A DNA stretch of 64,000 nucleotides from the NCBI GenBank assembly GCA_963575745.1, contig CAUYUJ010022056.1, positions 1-64,000 on the forward strand. The letters run 5' to 3'. Source of the DNA: Prorocentrum cordatum. Its lineage: Eukaryota; Sar; Dinophyceae; Prorocentrales; Prorocentraceae. The position numbers were made by a program, and so were the translations under genes. Position 1 is the first letter of the stretch, and each line of letters opens with the position of its first letter. Positions 45,660-56,687 of the stretch are shown piece by piece. Under the pieces are notes generated by a model. The model saw nothing but the letters and a program-made list of their open reading frames with translations. It searched no databases and was not told the origin of the DNA.

Positions 45660-46080
45660 GATGGATTCAGATGAATGACGATGATGATTCTGCTGATGAA
45701 GATGATGCAGAAGGTGATGGAGAAGATGATGCTGATAATGAATAGAAGCTGATGATCGAGCTGGAGGCTAAAGAAGATTTGATGCTGCGGATGATGAAGC
45801 CGATGATTATGAAGATGATTCTGATATCAGGCAGATAGAATGCTGATGATGCTGATGAAGATTAAAGCCTGATGGCTCGATGCTGATGCTGCTAGCTGCT
45901 GATGATGGAGGAGGACCGTGTAGAGAGTGGTGATGATGGTGATGAGAGGAGGCGGGGGAGAGAAGGAAGGTTGAGGAAGGAGGAGGAGAGAGGAGGAGGA
46001 AAGGTTGAGGGTGAGGGAAGGGAGGAGGAGGATGAGAGGAGTAGGAGGAGGAGGAGGAGGAGGAGGAGCAGGATAATGCT
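45660..46080 (+). repeat. GAT-type then GGA-type low-complexity tract
   Basis: GATGATGATTCTGCTGATGAAGAT-like degenerate units to about 45905, then AGGAGGAGG with GAGGGA variants to about 46075. It abuts the retroelement's 3' end. Confidence 0.75.
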
Positions 46081-46394
46081 GGATCATGCTGCGACGCCAC
46101 CGACGTGGCTTCAGTCACTGTCACCGCTATCATCGCCGTCGCCACTCGACCCCTGCACAACGCGAGCACCAGCGAGCCCTGCATGCCCCTGACCCTGGGC
46201 CCTGAGTCGAGCAGCGACACCCTCAAGCGAACCATTACCTGCTCTGGCAGCGGCAGCGGCAAAGACAGCAGCCGCATCCTCGCCCGCGGGTGGGGCGCGG
46301 GCATGGTCCTCGGGCACCTGCATCAAGTCGGCGAGGTCTCCAGAGGGGCGGCTGGAGGAGCAGGCCAGATACTCATCGATCACTGAGCCCTCTT

Positions 46395-47252
46395 TCAAAG
46401 GGGCACCACTCCAACTCTCAGTGCTTTCCCGAGGGGGTGGCGGGAGGGCTCTCGCAGCAGCATCCAGCGCCGCCGCCTCACGCAAGGCCACCGGTGGGCC
46501 TCGATAAGACGGGAAAGGCCCCGTTTAATTCGCTTGAGGTTTTCTCCCCCCTTTTTCGTAGGGGGGGCACACGCATTCTGAAGCCATCGACCGTCAGTCG
46601 TGGCAGTGAAACCACACCTCTGGCAGAAAAATAACCCGTAGGCTTTCATTCTCGCGAGGCGGTGGCTGGGGTGAAGCTTCACGGCGCCACACCACGCCTC
46701 TCCCGAGATAGCCTCAAAACCTTCTCCGAACTCTGGCATCAGACCCAGCACTTCTGGAGGACCCATCGGCGGCGACGGTATCGGGATTCGGCACTGGGTC
46801 GAAGCAATAGCGATCACTTGGCTTCTCGGGACGATGACCTTACAACAATCGCACCTCCAGCGACCAGCGAACGGGCGAAACTTGTGCACACTATCGCGGA
46901 CCGCCTGAACGAATTTTGCGGGCTTGCGGACCTTGGGCACTGGCGGAGCTCTAACCCCTTCCCAAGGCTCAACCTCGAGCGCCAACAAGAGTGCCCGTCC
47001 GGCCCGCTTTCTCACCAGTGCCGCCGTCGTGTCCCACAAGGCAGTCCGAGTGGGGGGAGAAGCGACACACCACTCCCACGCCCACTGGGCAGCAACCCCC
47101 GCAAAGACGTCGGCACCAGCGTTGCCCTGACACATAAAGAGCTCAAGTTGAGAGGTTACCGACTGCAACTTGTCATCAGTGTTGGACGGGGTCCAAAAAA
47201 GCGAAACATCCCCAGGGCCGCGGTTCGCAACGCCCGAGCGACACGGACCCAA
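46395..47252 (-). pseudogene. RNase H C-terminal part and Cys-rich tail
   Basis: Begins out of frame with the preceding half. FWTPSNTDDK stands where the W-P-x-H-x motif is expected, with Asn in the usual His position. QGNAGADVFA provides the final Asp (near 47111). Further on, WRCDCCKVIV and FFCQRCGF are CxxC pairs suggesting a zinc-binding tail. After about 46490 a different frame (EAAALDAAARALPPPP ...) may be the true C-terminus, ending at 46111. Confidence 0.7.
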
Positions 47253-47268
47253 AGGTCACCGTTCGGTA

Positions 47269-47745
47269 TTAGTATTGAGGAGAAACAGCACGGCCACCGT
47301 GCCAATCAGAAATCAAGCTCTTGCAGTCAGTAACATAGCCAATCGGACCGTGCGAGTGTTCTAGAGCAAGGCAGAAGGCTTGAATCTCGGCTCTCGGAAC
47401 CGTCTGCCGTCTGCCCGACAAAATCTGACCTACACCGCATTGAGGCACCCAGGAGTGTGGCGACGAGGGATCCTGACAAATCAAGACCACCGCCGAGCCG
47501 CATCGCCTACGCCTGGGGTCAGCGCTAAACTCGCCACCATAACCATCTCCGAAGATGAAAACCACTGGGCCTCCAGGCTCCGAGCAGAAATCAGAAATGC
47601 ACCCGTCCCCAAGAAGGACCTCCTGGGCCGTTTCGGCCGTCTCAACAAACGTGGGCACCATGAGGTCCTTCGAGGGCACTCCCCTGAGCCACAACGCTGG
47701 CTGGGCCTCGAGGCCCACGAGGGCCTGGGGAACCAGAACATCAGT
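47269..47745 (-). pseudogene. RNase H domain, N-terminal half
   Basis: VVFIFGDGYGGEF carries the first catalytic Asp (codon near 47545), RRQTVPRAEIQAF the Glu (near 47388) and YVTDCKSLI the second Asp (near 47328), in the order expected of type I RNase H. The domain would remove the RNA strand during retroelement copying. The frame breaks near 47270 and the last motif follows in the next frame. Confidence 0.8.
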
Positions 47746-48664
47746 TTAGGAAACACACATCATGCCCGCAATTCTCGGGGCACAACCAACTCCTGTGAGC
47801 TAAAGTCTCAGGGCTCTCCCTACACCTGGGGCACAGCGGCGGGCAGTCATAGCCTGCGGCAATCTGCTTCTCACGCGTCCACTGGTCCCCCGAGATGACG
47901 GCAAGGTCGGCAGCCCACTCGTCGAACTTGGCCTTGGCGGCCATGCGGTTCAGCTCGATGCGAACCGTCGTCATATCAGCGCCATGCTTCAAATCCTCAC
48001 CAGCGACGTGCCGTGAGGCCTCCTTCCATTGCAACTGCACGCTATCATCCATGAAAACGGCGAGCATATTCTCGAAGTAGGCTGGCACTGCCGTGGCAAA
48101 CTGCTCGTCGCCAAACGCGGGGAAGAGCCAATCGTCAGCATTGCCATCCGCCATCGGCCGTGACCATCCATCTGGACTCTGTGGATCCCATCCAACCTGA
48201 AGAAGTGTGGCTTGTATCGCTGCGATGGGGCCGCGCACGTCCTTCCACTTCACAACCAAACTCTCGCTCACACCACTACGTCGCCTCGCAAGAGTCCTCG
48301 GCCACATCTTCCGAATACGAGGGTGTACGGACAGCTGCGCCAGCCACAACGCGATCCACTCCTTAATAATCTGCCTCCTCAAATCAATGCCAGGGTCAGA
48401 AACTCCAAAGACAGCCTGCAACACAGTATTCAAGCACCTGCCACGTTTGGTGCCCGCAACACTCGCAGCCGCATCACGTCGCAAGGCCAACAGAGAAGAT
48501 GGAGGAGTTCCCATTATCTGATGCCCGTAAACTGCAGCTGACAACACCCCAGTGCTGAAGAGTTTCTTGGTGATAAGCCTGGACTTGGGGAGCTGGCATA
48601 ACCTCATCACTTTGTGCTGTCCCCTCCTCGCCTGCGCACGACGCTTCCTCATTCGCGGTGCCAC
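47741..48664 (-). pseudogene. retroelement connector with zinc-binding motif
   Basis: 307 residues open from ATG 48664. The segment ITKKLFSTGVLSAAVYGHQI matches the region after RT in LINE ORF2 proteins. The C-terminal CPPLCPRCRESPETLAHRSW is a CxxC plus H zinc-binding motif. The frame ends at 47741, and the continuation into RNase H is in another frame. It could not give a functional polymerase because the catalytic core is missing. Confidence 0.7.
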
Positions 48665-48724
48665 CCTCCGACGCCCTGCAGCAGCATCAGAGCCTAGGTC
48701 GACAGTGGAGCGTACGTATTACAC

Positions 48725-48985
48725 AGGGAGGAGGGGGAGGGGGAGGGGGGGGCGGTGGTGCACGGTGACCTTGCAGTCAATGCGTGCGCACGGGAAACGG
48801 CACACGAACGCACGCAGCTCAAAACTTGAACTCGAGGGAACCCGACCAAGGCGCGCTGCGCCTACGGCGCTTCTCACGTGCGGCCATAATGCTAGCATGA
48901 GTTTGGGCGAGCTGCTCTGCGGTGAGAGCGCGCGGAGGAGGAGGAGGGAGTGGAGGAGCAGGCGGAGGAGGAGGAGGCGGGATAC
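48725..48985. other. G-rich and GGA-rich spacer
   Basis: GGGAGGAGGGGGAGG at 48725-48752 and GGAGGAGGAGGAGGCGGG at 48930-48980, with ordinary sequence between. No gene is supported. Confidence 0.5.
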
Positions 48986-49710
48986 TAATAATAATAATAC
49001 TAATACCAATACGGAGAAGCATATTATTATACTAATAGTATCAAGGATACCACGAATGCTAATACGGATAATAATAGTAAGCACAAGACTACGACTAGTA
49101 CGAGCACCAATAAGAAGACTAACAACCAACCAACGACTCCTATTACTAATTCGATTAATGCTAATAAGCGTAATACTCATAATACGAATGGTAATAGTAA
49201 GACGAATACTAAGCATACGAATAATGCTATTCCTAATAGGGTGGAAGTGTTAAGACGAACGCTACGGCTAATACTAATACTAACACTACTAATACGAATG
49301 AGAATGCTAAGAAGAAGGCGAAGAGCAACACCACTAATACTAACACGAATACGCAGAATAATAACACGAATGCCACTAACAATTTTAACAGTGAAGCGAG
49401 CAATGCTAACCATACTGCTAGGAATACTGCTCATACTAAGAATTCTAACAACAATGGTAATGATATTATACTAACATGAATATTATTAATAACAATACGT
49501 CGAGTCCTGATTATTTGAATGGCAAGAATACTAGTCTTGATACTAAGAAGATGAGTAAGACGACGAATACTAATACTATGAAGAAGGAGAATGACATTAC
49601 TAGTACTAATACGAACGAAACTACTACCAAAACTTAGAATAAGCAGACTGACAATATTATTATTAATAATCGTATTAACAATACTACGAATAACAATATT
49701 AGACAATTAG
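48982..49710 (+). repeat. degenerate AAT/ACT/ACG trinucleotide region
   Basis: AATACTAATACGAATA-like units dominate, giving a sharp local drop in GC. Frames on both strands read as Ile/Ser/Thr/Arg low complexity and are not called. Confidence 0.8.
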
Positions 49711-49779
49711 CCGGACGAAGAGCCCAACCATATGCAGATGTGAGTCCCGCAATTGTGATTCACTTTTTCGGTGGTGATC

Positions 49780-50383
49780 CCTATGGGGCAACGAACCGTG
49801 CTAGGGGTGTGCCGAAATGAGTGGCGTGGTACACAATGCGAACGAACACGATTGATCTGAGTACGTCGGGAGACTGAGCGCGGGTGAATCTGAGCGCGAG
49901 TGCGTCTGACTGTGAATGAATCTGCGTGCGAGCGAGTCTACGTGCATGAATGCGAGTATGACAAAGCATGGTGTAATTGTATATGAATGTCAATAGTTTG
50001 AGAATGACTGCCTCTGGGTACTCGTGACGCTGGGCGTGGCCGCCGCAAGGAGCTTCCCCGGGACTCCCCGACGGCATCGCCCGCGCGCCGCGACGCCAAT
50101 GTCGGCGCGCCCCCCCCGCGAGGATCGCGCCCGCTTCCTCCCCTTCTTTTACTCCCTCTTTGCCCGCGCACTCAAAAGTCCAAGGCTGCGGGCGCAGCGC
50201 GGCGCGGAGTCCCCGCGACGCGCGCAGGTCGCCCCAGAGGGGTCCCAGTGACGCGCGCGGGTCGTCCGCTGCGCGGAGCACAGAGAACTAGCTGGCTGGC
50301 TGATAGCGGGCAAGGCTCTTGCCGCTGGGCAGAGCGACGACGGGCGAGCGAGGCGCGGAACTCCGACGGCCTCCGACGGAGGT
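49780..50383. other. satellite edge copy and gene-free stretch
   Basis: 49780-49826 (CTATGGGGCAACGAACCG, then GGGTGTGCCGAAATGAGTGG) matches the right edge of the 77-bp array at 50905-50943. The rest holds a short GTGAATCTGAGCGCGAG-type repeat (about 49870-49950) and GC-rich sequence without a gene. Confidence 0.6.
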
Positions 50384-50922
50384 GTACTGGGTGGGGGAGA
50401 CGCATGCGGACTGCGCCACGGGGACCTTCGGTGGAGCTCCCTAGGGGGCAACGACACATTGTACTGGGTGGGGGAACCGCATGCGGACTGCGCCACGGGG
50501 ACCTTCGGTGGAGCTCCTTATGGGGCCACGAAACGCTGTGCTGGATGAGGGAGCTGCATGTGGACTGCGCCACGGGGACCTTCGGTGGAGCTCCGTATGG
50601 GGCCACGAAACGGTGTGCTGGGTGAGGGAGACACATGCGGACTGCGCCACGGGGACCTTCGGGGGAGCCCCTATAGGGCCACGAAGCGCTGTGCTGGGTG
50701 GGGGAGACGCATGCGAACTGCGCCACGGGGACCTTCGGTGGAGCTCCCTGTGGGGCCACGAAGCGCTGTATTGGGTGAGGGAGACGCATGCGGACTGCGC
50801 CGCGGGGGCCTTCGGTGGAGCCCCATCATGGGGCCACAAAACGCTGTACTGGGTGGGGGAGACGCGTGCGGACTGTGCCACTGGGACCTTCGGCGGAGCT
50901 CCTATGGGGCCACGAAACGTGT
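50384..50922 (+). repeat. 77-bp satellite, seven units
   Basis: Units start at 50384, 50461, 50538, 50615, 50691, 50768 and 50846 with GTACTGGGTG or GTGCTGGGTG. Each contains CATGCGGACTGCGCCACGG and TTCGGTGGAGCTCC, ending ATGGGGCCACGAAACGCT. The steady 77-bp step and low divergence indicate recent amplification. Confidence 0.92.
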
Positions 50923-50940
50923 GAGGGGTGTGCCGAAATG

Positions 50941-51098
50941 AGTGGATGATGACGACGATGATGACGTTGATGATGATGATGGTGATGATGATGATGATGA
51001 TGATGCTGATGCTGATGATGCTGATTGTGATGGTGATGTTGATGATGCTGCTGATGATGATGATGCTGATGATGATGATGATGCTGATGATGATGATC

Positions 51099-51137
<39 letters not shown>
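50941..51137 (+). repeat. GAT microsatellite
   Basis: GAT units with GCT and GGT variants, starting immediately after the satellite edge sequence GAAATGAGTG. Confidence 0.9.
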
Positions 51138-51138
<1 letters not shown>

Positions 51139-51275
51139 GGAGAGGAGGGAGGAGGAAGGAGGAGGAGGAGGAGACGCGGGGACCGTCTCTTCAAAACGAA
51201 AACCCAACAACACAGGTTGGTTGGGAAAAAAAGGAGGAGGAGCAGGAGGGGGAGGAGGAGGAGGGGGGAGGGCAG
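51138..51275 (+). repeat. GGA-rich tract
   Basis: GGAGGAGGAAGGAGG at 51138-51175 and GGAGGAGGAGGAGGGGGG at about 51235-51275. Confidence 0.75.
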
Positions 51276-51889
51276 AGGCCCCACGGCCTCCTCGGGCGCG
51301 CCCTCTTCGTGGAGGGCGGCGGCAGCCTCGGCCTCCGCCGTCTGAGAGGCCACCTCTGCCCAGGCCTGGGCGCCTTGGCCCACGTCTGGCTCGGGCGGGG
51401 GCGCGGACGGGGGCGGCATGGGAGGGGGAGGGATGGGAGCAGAAGCGGAAGAGGCCCACAAACTCGGGGGGGAAGTGGTGGGAGGGGGCAGGGGAGGGGG
51501 AAAGAGGAGGAGGATGAGGAGCAGGATAATGCCTCCTCCTCCTCCGCCTCCTCTCCGGCGCCGATGAATTCAGGCGGCTCGCGGGGCAACGGCCCGGCGG
51601 GCGGACAAGGCCCTTCCGGCTGCCCTGGGGGTCCCTTGCGAGGGTGCCGGTCTGTCCTGGAGGGATGAGCCCCCAGGGCCGAGGCGACGGGGAGGGGGAT
51701 GGGGGGAGGGGAGGGGGAGGAAGGAAGGGGGAAAGGGAGGAAACACGTTTTGCATAGCGGAACGTTTCTTGGTAGGCATTCGAGGCATTCGAGGAGCAGG
51801 CGGAGGAGGAGGATGAGGAAGAAGGCTAGCAAAATCGCAAGAGACCTCCTGGATGCTCGGAGTCTCTTTGGATGTGTCTTGACAGATTG
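51276..51889. other. gene-free GC-rich stretch
   Basis: Long frames exist on both strands but have Pro/Arg/Ala background composition. Contains G-rich tracts at 51425-51500 and 51690-51740. No gene is supported. Confidence 0.4.
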
Positions 51890-52275
51890 TTGGATTCCTC
51901 TTGGAACGTCTTGGTGGCCTCGTGGCGGTCCTGGGGGCCTCTGAGAGCGTCTTGGGCGCCTCGGGAAAGCCTCTTGGAGCCTCTCGAGGGTCTCTTGGGA
52001 GCCTCTTGGGGACATGTTGCGGGCGCCTCTTGGGCGCCTCTTGGTGGGCACTCTTGGGAGCGTTGGGGGCCATCTTGGAGGAGATCGATCAAAGAAGGGG
52101 GGAAGTAAATTACAGCCCCCCCCAAGGAGGCCAAACTGGCCCCCCAAGCAAAAGTACCACCAATGATTCCTCTCGCTTCGCGGGGTGCACGTCCGGAGCA
52201 CGTGCAGTCTAGTCTTTGCGGCCTCTTGGGGGCCTCTTGGGCCTGACTCTGGGGGGCCTCTTGGAGGCCGAGTTT
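51890..52275 (+). repeat. 12-mer TTGGG-type array
   Basis: CCTCTTGGGAGCCTCTTGGG-type units, interrupted by a non-repeat insert at about 52080-52215. Confidence 0.65.
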
Positions 52276-52504
52276 CCCCGAAACGCAGTGCCATCGTCCA
52301 ACCGCGGCAGCGCAGGCTTGGTATGCCCTGCCTGCTGGAAGTTTTAGTCCGTACCAGAGTGGCCTGTCGTTTGCGGCCGCATGAAAGATACAATTGGCGC
52401 AGTGTGCCGGTGTGAGACCTGCTCGCTTGCCGCCGCATGGGTTTCGCACGCCGTTCGGCCGTTTCGGCGTCGTCCAGAGTGCGTGTTTCGCGCATCGTGG
52501 AAGT

Positions 52505-53130
52505 CATCTGGTGCCTCTGGGGCCTCTTGGGGCCCCCTTTAGGCTGTTCGGAGAAGTTCGGAGCATATGCAATGCAGTCGTTTCGAGGCCTCCTAGGCCC
52601 CTCCTGGGGGACTCCTGGGGTCCTTTTGGCGGAGGCTCCTTGGGGGTCTGCTTGGGGGCGTATTGGGACCGTCCTGGGGGCGTTTTTTTGGTTTATCGGG
52701 GTCCTTTTTGGCAGCTTATGGTGGCCTCCTTGGGCTACTTTCGGAAGCCAACCAGGGGTGGCGTCGTGGGCAGCGTCTCGGTGCGCTCTTGCGCGTGTAT
52801 GGTCCTTTGGAGGCCGTCATTTGTTCTGTGGGGCCCTTTTGTGGGCTTTGGGGCCGTCTTGGGGCAAATTGTGTTGGCCGTTTCGGGCAGTGCCTGGGGC
52901 CTCATGAGAGTCGAAATAGGCAGGAAAGACCGTTTTATTCAGTTCATAAACTCCGATGGGTAACCCATGATTTTGGCCTCTGCGATCGTGGGCTATGAGG
53001 GTCCTCTTGGGGTCCTGTTCGGGCGGTCGTGAGGGCTGCGCTGGGCCGTCTTGGGGCCATTTGGGCCCCGAGACCGATGTGTCTCATGAGGCCGGTGTGG
53101 GCCCACACTATCTGGGGCCGTCTTGAGGCC
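52505..53130 (+). repeat. diffuse TTGGG-type repeats
   Basis: GGCCTCTTGGGG, GTCCTGGGGGCG and CCGTCTTGGGGC-like motifs recur irregularly. More diverged than the other members of the family. Confidence 0.5.
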
Positions 53131-54264
53131 CTGTTGTCGCGCCCGGACAGACCCCCCACTCAGACACGTCGATTGAGGAATCGTCCCGGGGCTTTGATTT
53201 TATTTTTCAAAACGTGCATTGGTGCGCACTCTCACGCCTAGTGCGTGTTGGCGTTGTGCTGATTGCAGCGGTTTTCGATTCGTCGCCGTGCAAACGTGCA
53301 TGACATCGAACTCACGACGTGGAACTTGCAGTGGCCAGGACATCCCTTGCAAGGGGAACACAGGCCCGCGCGCGGCCCGCCTGGCGCAAAGGCAAGGGGG
53401 AGCATGCAAACGCATTGCGTTAAACTGTGTAAGAACGGTAGCGAGAGCAGGGGGCCCCACCAGGCAATCACATTCGAATGTGCACACTGCAAATTGCCTA
53501 GCACATAAGATTACGCATGTCAACAGTGAGACTCGCGACGCGCACATCGCGCCAACAGTTTTAGTTTTTGTTTCGTGAGCGGCGTGGGCAGACAATCGTT
53601 GCTATTACCTGTCTCTCCCATCGCCCTTGTACTGTCCCCCACTGCACTGTCAGACTGGTGTGTTCAGTCTACGGCATTACATCGCACGGGCGCCATAGCT
53701 TCGCAGGGTTCATGCCCTGTGCCGGGTCTCCATATTTTGAGTGAGCGGGTTTTGATGCTCGTTGCCAGAAGAGTCGTCGGCAACGCGTCTTGGGGGGATT
53801 TCGGGGAGTTTTTTATGTGAGCAGCTCGCGAATGCATTCGCCAATCCGTAGCTTTTTCTGGCAATTGGTTGTGGATCCACTTGCGATTTCTGGATGCTTA
53901 TTTGTCGTCCATCCCGCGTTGCTTGGTTGATTCCGTCGCTTAGCCTACCAAACTTGCGTCCCTGCCGTTGTCCGGCCGATTAGCGCACTCGGCCAGCCTT
54001 TCTTGCGCCGCAGTTGCCGTCTGCTCGAGTGCTCTCGGCGATTGGGAAGTCTCGGGCGGCGGCGGTGTCCACGCGCAGCATTGTCGATATCGGGTTGGGG
54101 AGAAGCAGTCGCCGAAAAGATGGAGGGTCACACTGGAGGGAACGGGTGGCCACCCTAGCGCCACCACTAACGCCCGAGATCACCAGAAGGCAGCGCCCAT
54201 AGAAGACAAATATACGTTTATGCTATATTTTATATTGGGCACCCTCATGCGCTTTCGGGTCATT
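53131..54264. other. gene-free stretch
   Basis: No repeat, RNA gene or protein-like frame was recognised. Composition is closer to average than in the surrounding arrays. Confidence 0.4.
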
Positions 54265-54850
54265 GTGGGCGGCCCTTGGAATTTTCAGGCAAGTTCCTGG
54301 GGGTTTCTCGAGGGCCCGTCGGGCGTGTTTGTGGGCCTCGTGGGCGTTGTCGCACCGTCTTCGGCCGCACTGGGGTTACCTTGGAGCCTGGGGGCTGCGA
54401 GGGGCCGTCTTGGGACCCGCCGCCCACTGGCCCCCTTCGCGGGTTTCCCATTGGAGCGCTCTCGGGTTTCTCTTGGAGTCTGCGGGGCCCTCTTGGAGCC
54501 CTCCTCGGCTCCACATGGGCCCATTTCGGGTTTTCGTGGCGCCATCAGGAAGAGTTCCTGAGTCCCGCCACAACTACAACAGCGAAAAACCCCAAACCAT
54601 CCGATTCACAGTACGTTTTGACAAATCTGTCCTCTTGAGGGCCTCTCGACGGCTGTGTTGGTTGGCCGCCCTCTGCGCTGCCTGGGGGCCTCTCTGGGCC
54701 GTGTGAGCGCCATCATTGAGCCTCCTGCCCATGGATCCCCGCTCTTGGGCTGGGACAGGCCTTCATTGGTTTATCCTGGAGCTCTCCAGGGGCGCTCCCG
54801 GGGGCGCTCTCGGGGGTCCTCGGTGCCCTCTTGGACCCCGTCTGGGCTTC
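54265..54850 (+). repeat. diffuse TTGGG-type repeats upstream of the 405-codon gene
   Basis: GTCTTGGGACCC, CTCTTGGAGCCC and TTTCTCTTGGAGTC-like units at irregular spacing. This is the most decayed member of the 12-mer family. Confidence 0.45.
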
Positions 54851-54970
54851 GCGTGGGCCCATCTTGTGCGGTCCCATCGTCTTTCCTGGCAGGCGCCCGC
54901 GTCCTTGCCTTCGGACCTATGCGCGCTGCAACGGCGACGGGGCCAGACATCCATGTCATGTAGTTACCCC

Positions 54971-54993
54971 TGCGTAGCTTTTTTTGGCCCGAG
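54971..54993 (+). other. relict spliced leader (17/22, one insertion)
   Basis: TGCGTAGC, then a run of seven T, then GGCCCGAG, aligns with DinoSL with five substitutions and one extra T. It ends 63 bp before ATG 55057, the same arrangement as the relic before the TIR-like gene. The match is weaker than the others, and position supports it as much as sequence does. Confidence 0.6.
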
Positions 54994-55056
54994 CAACAGT
55001 GCCATCGTAGCGCCTTCTGAAACGAGCCGCCGCTTTCGCTGCCAGCTGCCACCGCC

Positions 55057-56274
55057 ATGGGCCGCACGAAGGCCACCCTTTTGGAGCAGGTGGAGAACCT
55101 GAATGTGCGGGCAACGGAAACGAAACGCTTGGCGCAGAAGCGTGAGATCATGCTGGCGATGAAGAACCGCCCCTCCTGCATCGATGGCCTGTACGAGAAG
55201 TACACGTCCATGGGTTTGAACGCCGACGTCATCAAGACCCCGGAGACGCAACAGAAGTCTCTTTCTCAGAAGGCCGTCGAGAAACGCAAGGCAGACCACG
55301 ATTTGCAGAGGTCCCAGAGCTTCGAGACGCTGAAGGCGAATGCCCTTGCTGATGCGGCGGGGTCCGGGGATGAGGACATGGAGTTTGACCCATTCGGCGA
55401 GAACTTCGAGGATCTTGCTTCGCTTCACGTCAATGAGCTGCGAGACCGCGTCCTTCCCGGCATCGAGCCCACCCACCTCAGTAAAGCAAACATTCGCAGC
55501 ATGAAGGACCCTGAAGCCCGAAGCAAATCTGGCCTCCTCAAGATGATCACATTCGCGACTGGTTTGAACACGGACTTCAGGTTGGTCGGTCGTTTCGCAT
55601 GCCGGAACCGTTTCGTGGCGTACGCACGCAAGCGGTCTCTGGAGAGGCGCCGCCGCGTGTTATCGCTGAGCTTGCCGCCGTCTTACTCGGACGAGGGTCT
55701 CGCAGCCGTCGCAGGGGCCTCGGAGGACGGCGTCACCGTGAAAAACCGGTACACAAGCGAGATGGTGACAGTGCCTAAAGCAAATTGCCCCCCGTACGAT
55801 GATGTGTCAGACTTGTACATTGATTCAAATTGGTCCGAGAGCCAGCTGGCGCTCGCGTCCACCAAGAACCCAACAGGCGACCAGAAACACAACCTCTCCA
55901 ATTATTTCAAGGGTTGGGCCGTCAAGGTGGAAGCCAAGGCCGAGCCTGCGGCCTCGCCGTCGGGCGGCGCGGCATCCAGGAAGAGGGGGCCTGGGGCGAC
56001 GCCCCAATCTGGGAAGAAGGTCAAGCCATCGACAGACAATGCAGGTGGGACGGCGTCCGCCCAAACCAAGGTTGCGGCGGTTCAGCCGAAGCTCGAGGGC
56101 GGCGGTGTCGCCATGGATGATGCCGCCGAGGAGGGTTCGGGGAGCGAGGAGGCCAGCGTGGAGGGTGGCATGGCTGCGCCTGTTGAGCCAGGTCCTGGCG
56201 ACTACGACGAGTCCGCGTTGGAGCCACCCAGGGCCACCGATTCAGGGAGCGGCCCCGTCCCGGCGGCGGCATGA
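55057..56274 (+). CDS. hypothetical basic/acidic protein, probably nuclear
   Basis: An intact 405-residue frame starting in a favourable context (GCCGCCATGG form: CACCGCCATGGGC). I do not recognise the family. Residues 1-35 are helical and charged. 60-90 is a KAVEKRKAD-type coiled segment. 102-118 is acidic (GSGDEDMEFDPFGENFED). About 140-290 looks globular (FRLVGRFACRNRFVAYARKR, then DLYIDSNWSES and NLSNYFKGWAVKVEAK). The last 115 residues are low-complexity with SRKRGPG and SGKKVKPS, candidate nuclear localisation signals, then an acidic tail. It is intronless with a leader relic 63 bp upstream, so it is probably a retroposed copy. Codon usage is GC-rich and uniform. Being unbroken over 405 codons argues for a recent or functional copy. 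Confidence 0.65.
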   Translation: MGRTKATLLEQVENLNVRATETKRLAQKREIMLAMKNRPSCIDGLYEKYTSMGLNADVIKTPETQQKSLSQKAVEKRKADHDLQRSQSFETLKANALADAAGSGDEDMEFDPFGENFEDLASLHVNELRDRVLPGIEPTHLSKANIRSMKDPEARSKSGLLKMITFATGLNTDFRLVGRFACRNRFVAYARKRSLERRRRVLSLSLPPSYSDEGLAAVAGASEDGVTVKNRYTSEMVTVPKANCPPYDDVSDLYIDSNWSESQLALASTKNPTGDQKHNLSNYFKGWAVKVEAKAEPAASPSGGAASRKRGPGATPQSGKKVKPSTDNAGGTASAQTKVAAVQPKLEGGGVAMDDAAEEGSGSEEASVEGGMAAPVEPGPGDYDESALEPPRATDSGSGPVPAAA

Positions 56275-56687
56275 GTTGCGAACGCATGGGCTTGCGGACA
56301 ACCGTTTATAGCTGCAGAGGCGGGTTTTTTTTCGGGGAGTTGCTCGCCCTCTGCTCGCCCGTATAGCGCCTGCTATACACCAGCTGTAGGAAGCATCGGG
56401 GTTGGCGCTTTCGGTTGTTTGCATTGTTCTTCCCGTCTGCGGTAACCGTTTGTACAATACCTCCGTTTTCTCTGTCGCAGAGTGAGGTCCACGAGCTTGC
56501 ACCGCTGGCCAGCGCGCTGAAATTCCGATGACCGTCACCGTCTGCCCCCGCCGAGCGTCAGCTGATTTCGCGCTTGTCGTTATGTTGGACGGGCGACGTG
56601 CGTTTTGTTTGCACAGTGGGAAGGGGGGGGGAGGGCAGCCCCGCCCATAGGGGGCAGAGGGCGGGTGCCCTTGAGGGCCTATGAGCG
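56275..56687. other. downstream flank of the 405-codon gene
   Basis: A T8 tract at about 56325 and a GCTATACACCAGC/GCCTGCTATAC segment are the only landmarks. No gene. Confidence 0.35.

Larger units (their letters stand above)
46111..48712 (-). mobile_element. 5'-truncated LINE-type retroelement with RNase H
   Basis: Reading leftward on the minus strand: an RT-distal connector, a zinc-binding motif, an RNase H domain and a C-terminal Cys-rich tail, in three different frames. Sequence similar to LINE connector (DLGSDAAAGRRR) is readable back to about 48712 and then stops next to a GGA tract, so the endonuclease and RT core are absent. 5' truncation is usual for LINE insertions. It is a different lineage from the 17-26 kb element, which shows no RNase H. 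Confidence 0.75.

Noticed and set aside
50384-50922. CRISPR-like array
   Set aside because: Repeats are contiguous 77-bp units without spacers, in a genome with eukaryotic features; it is a satellite.
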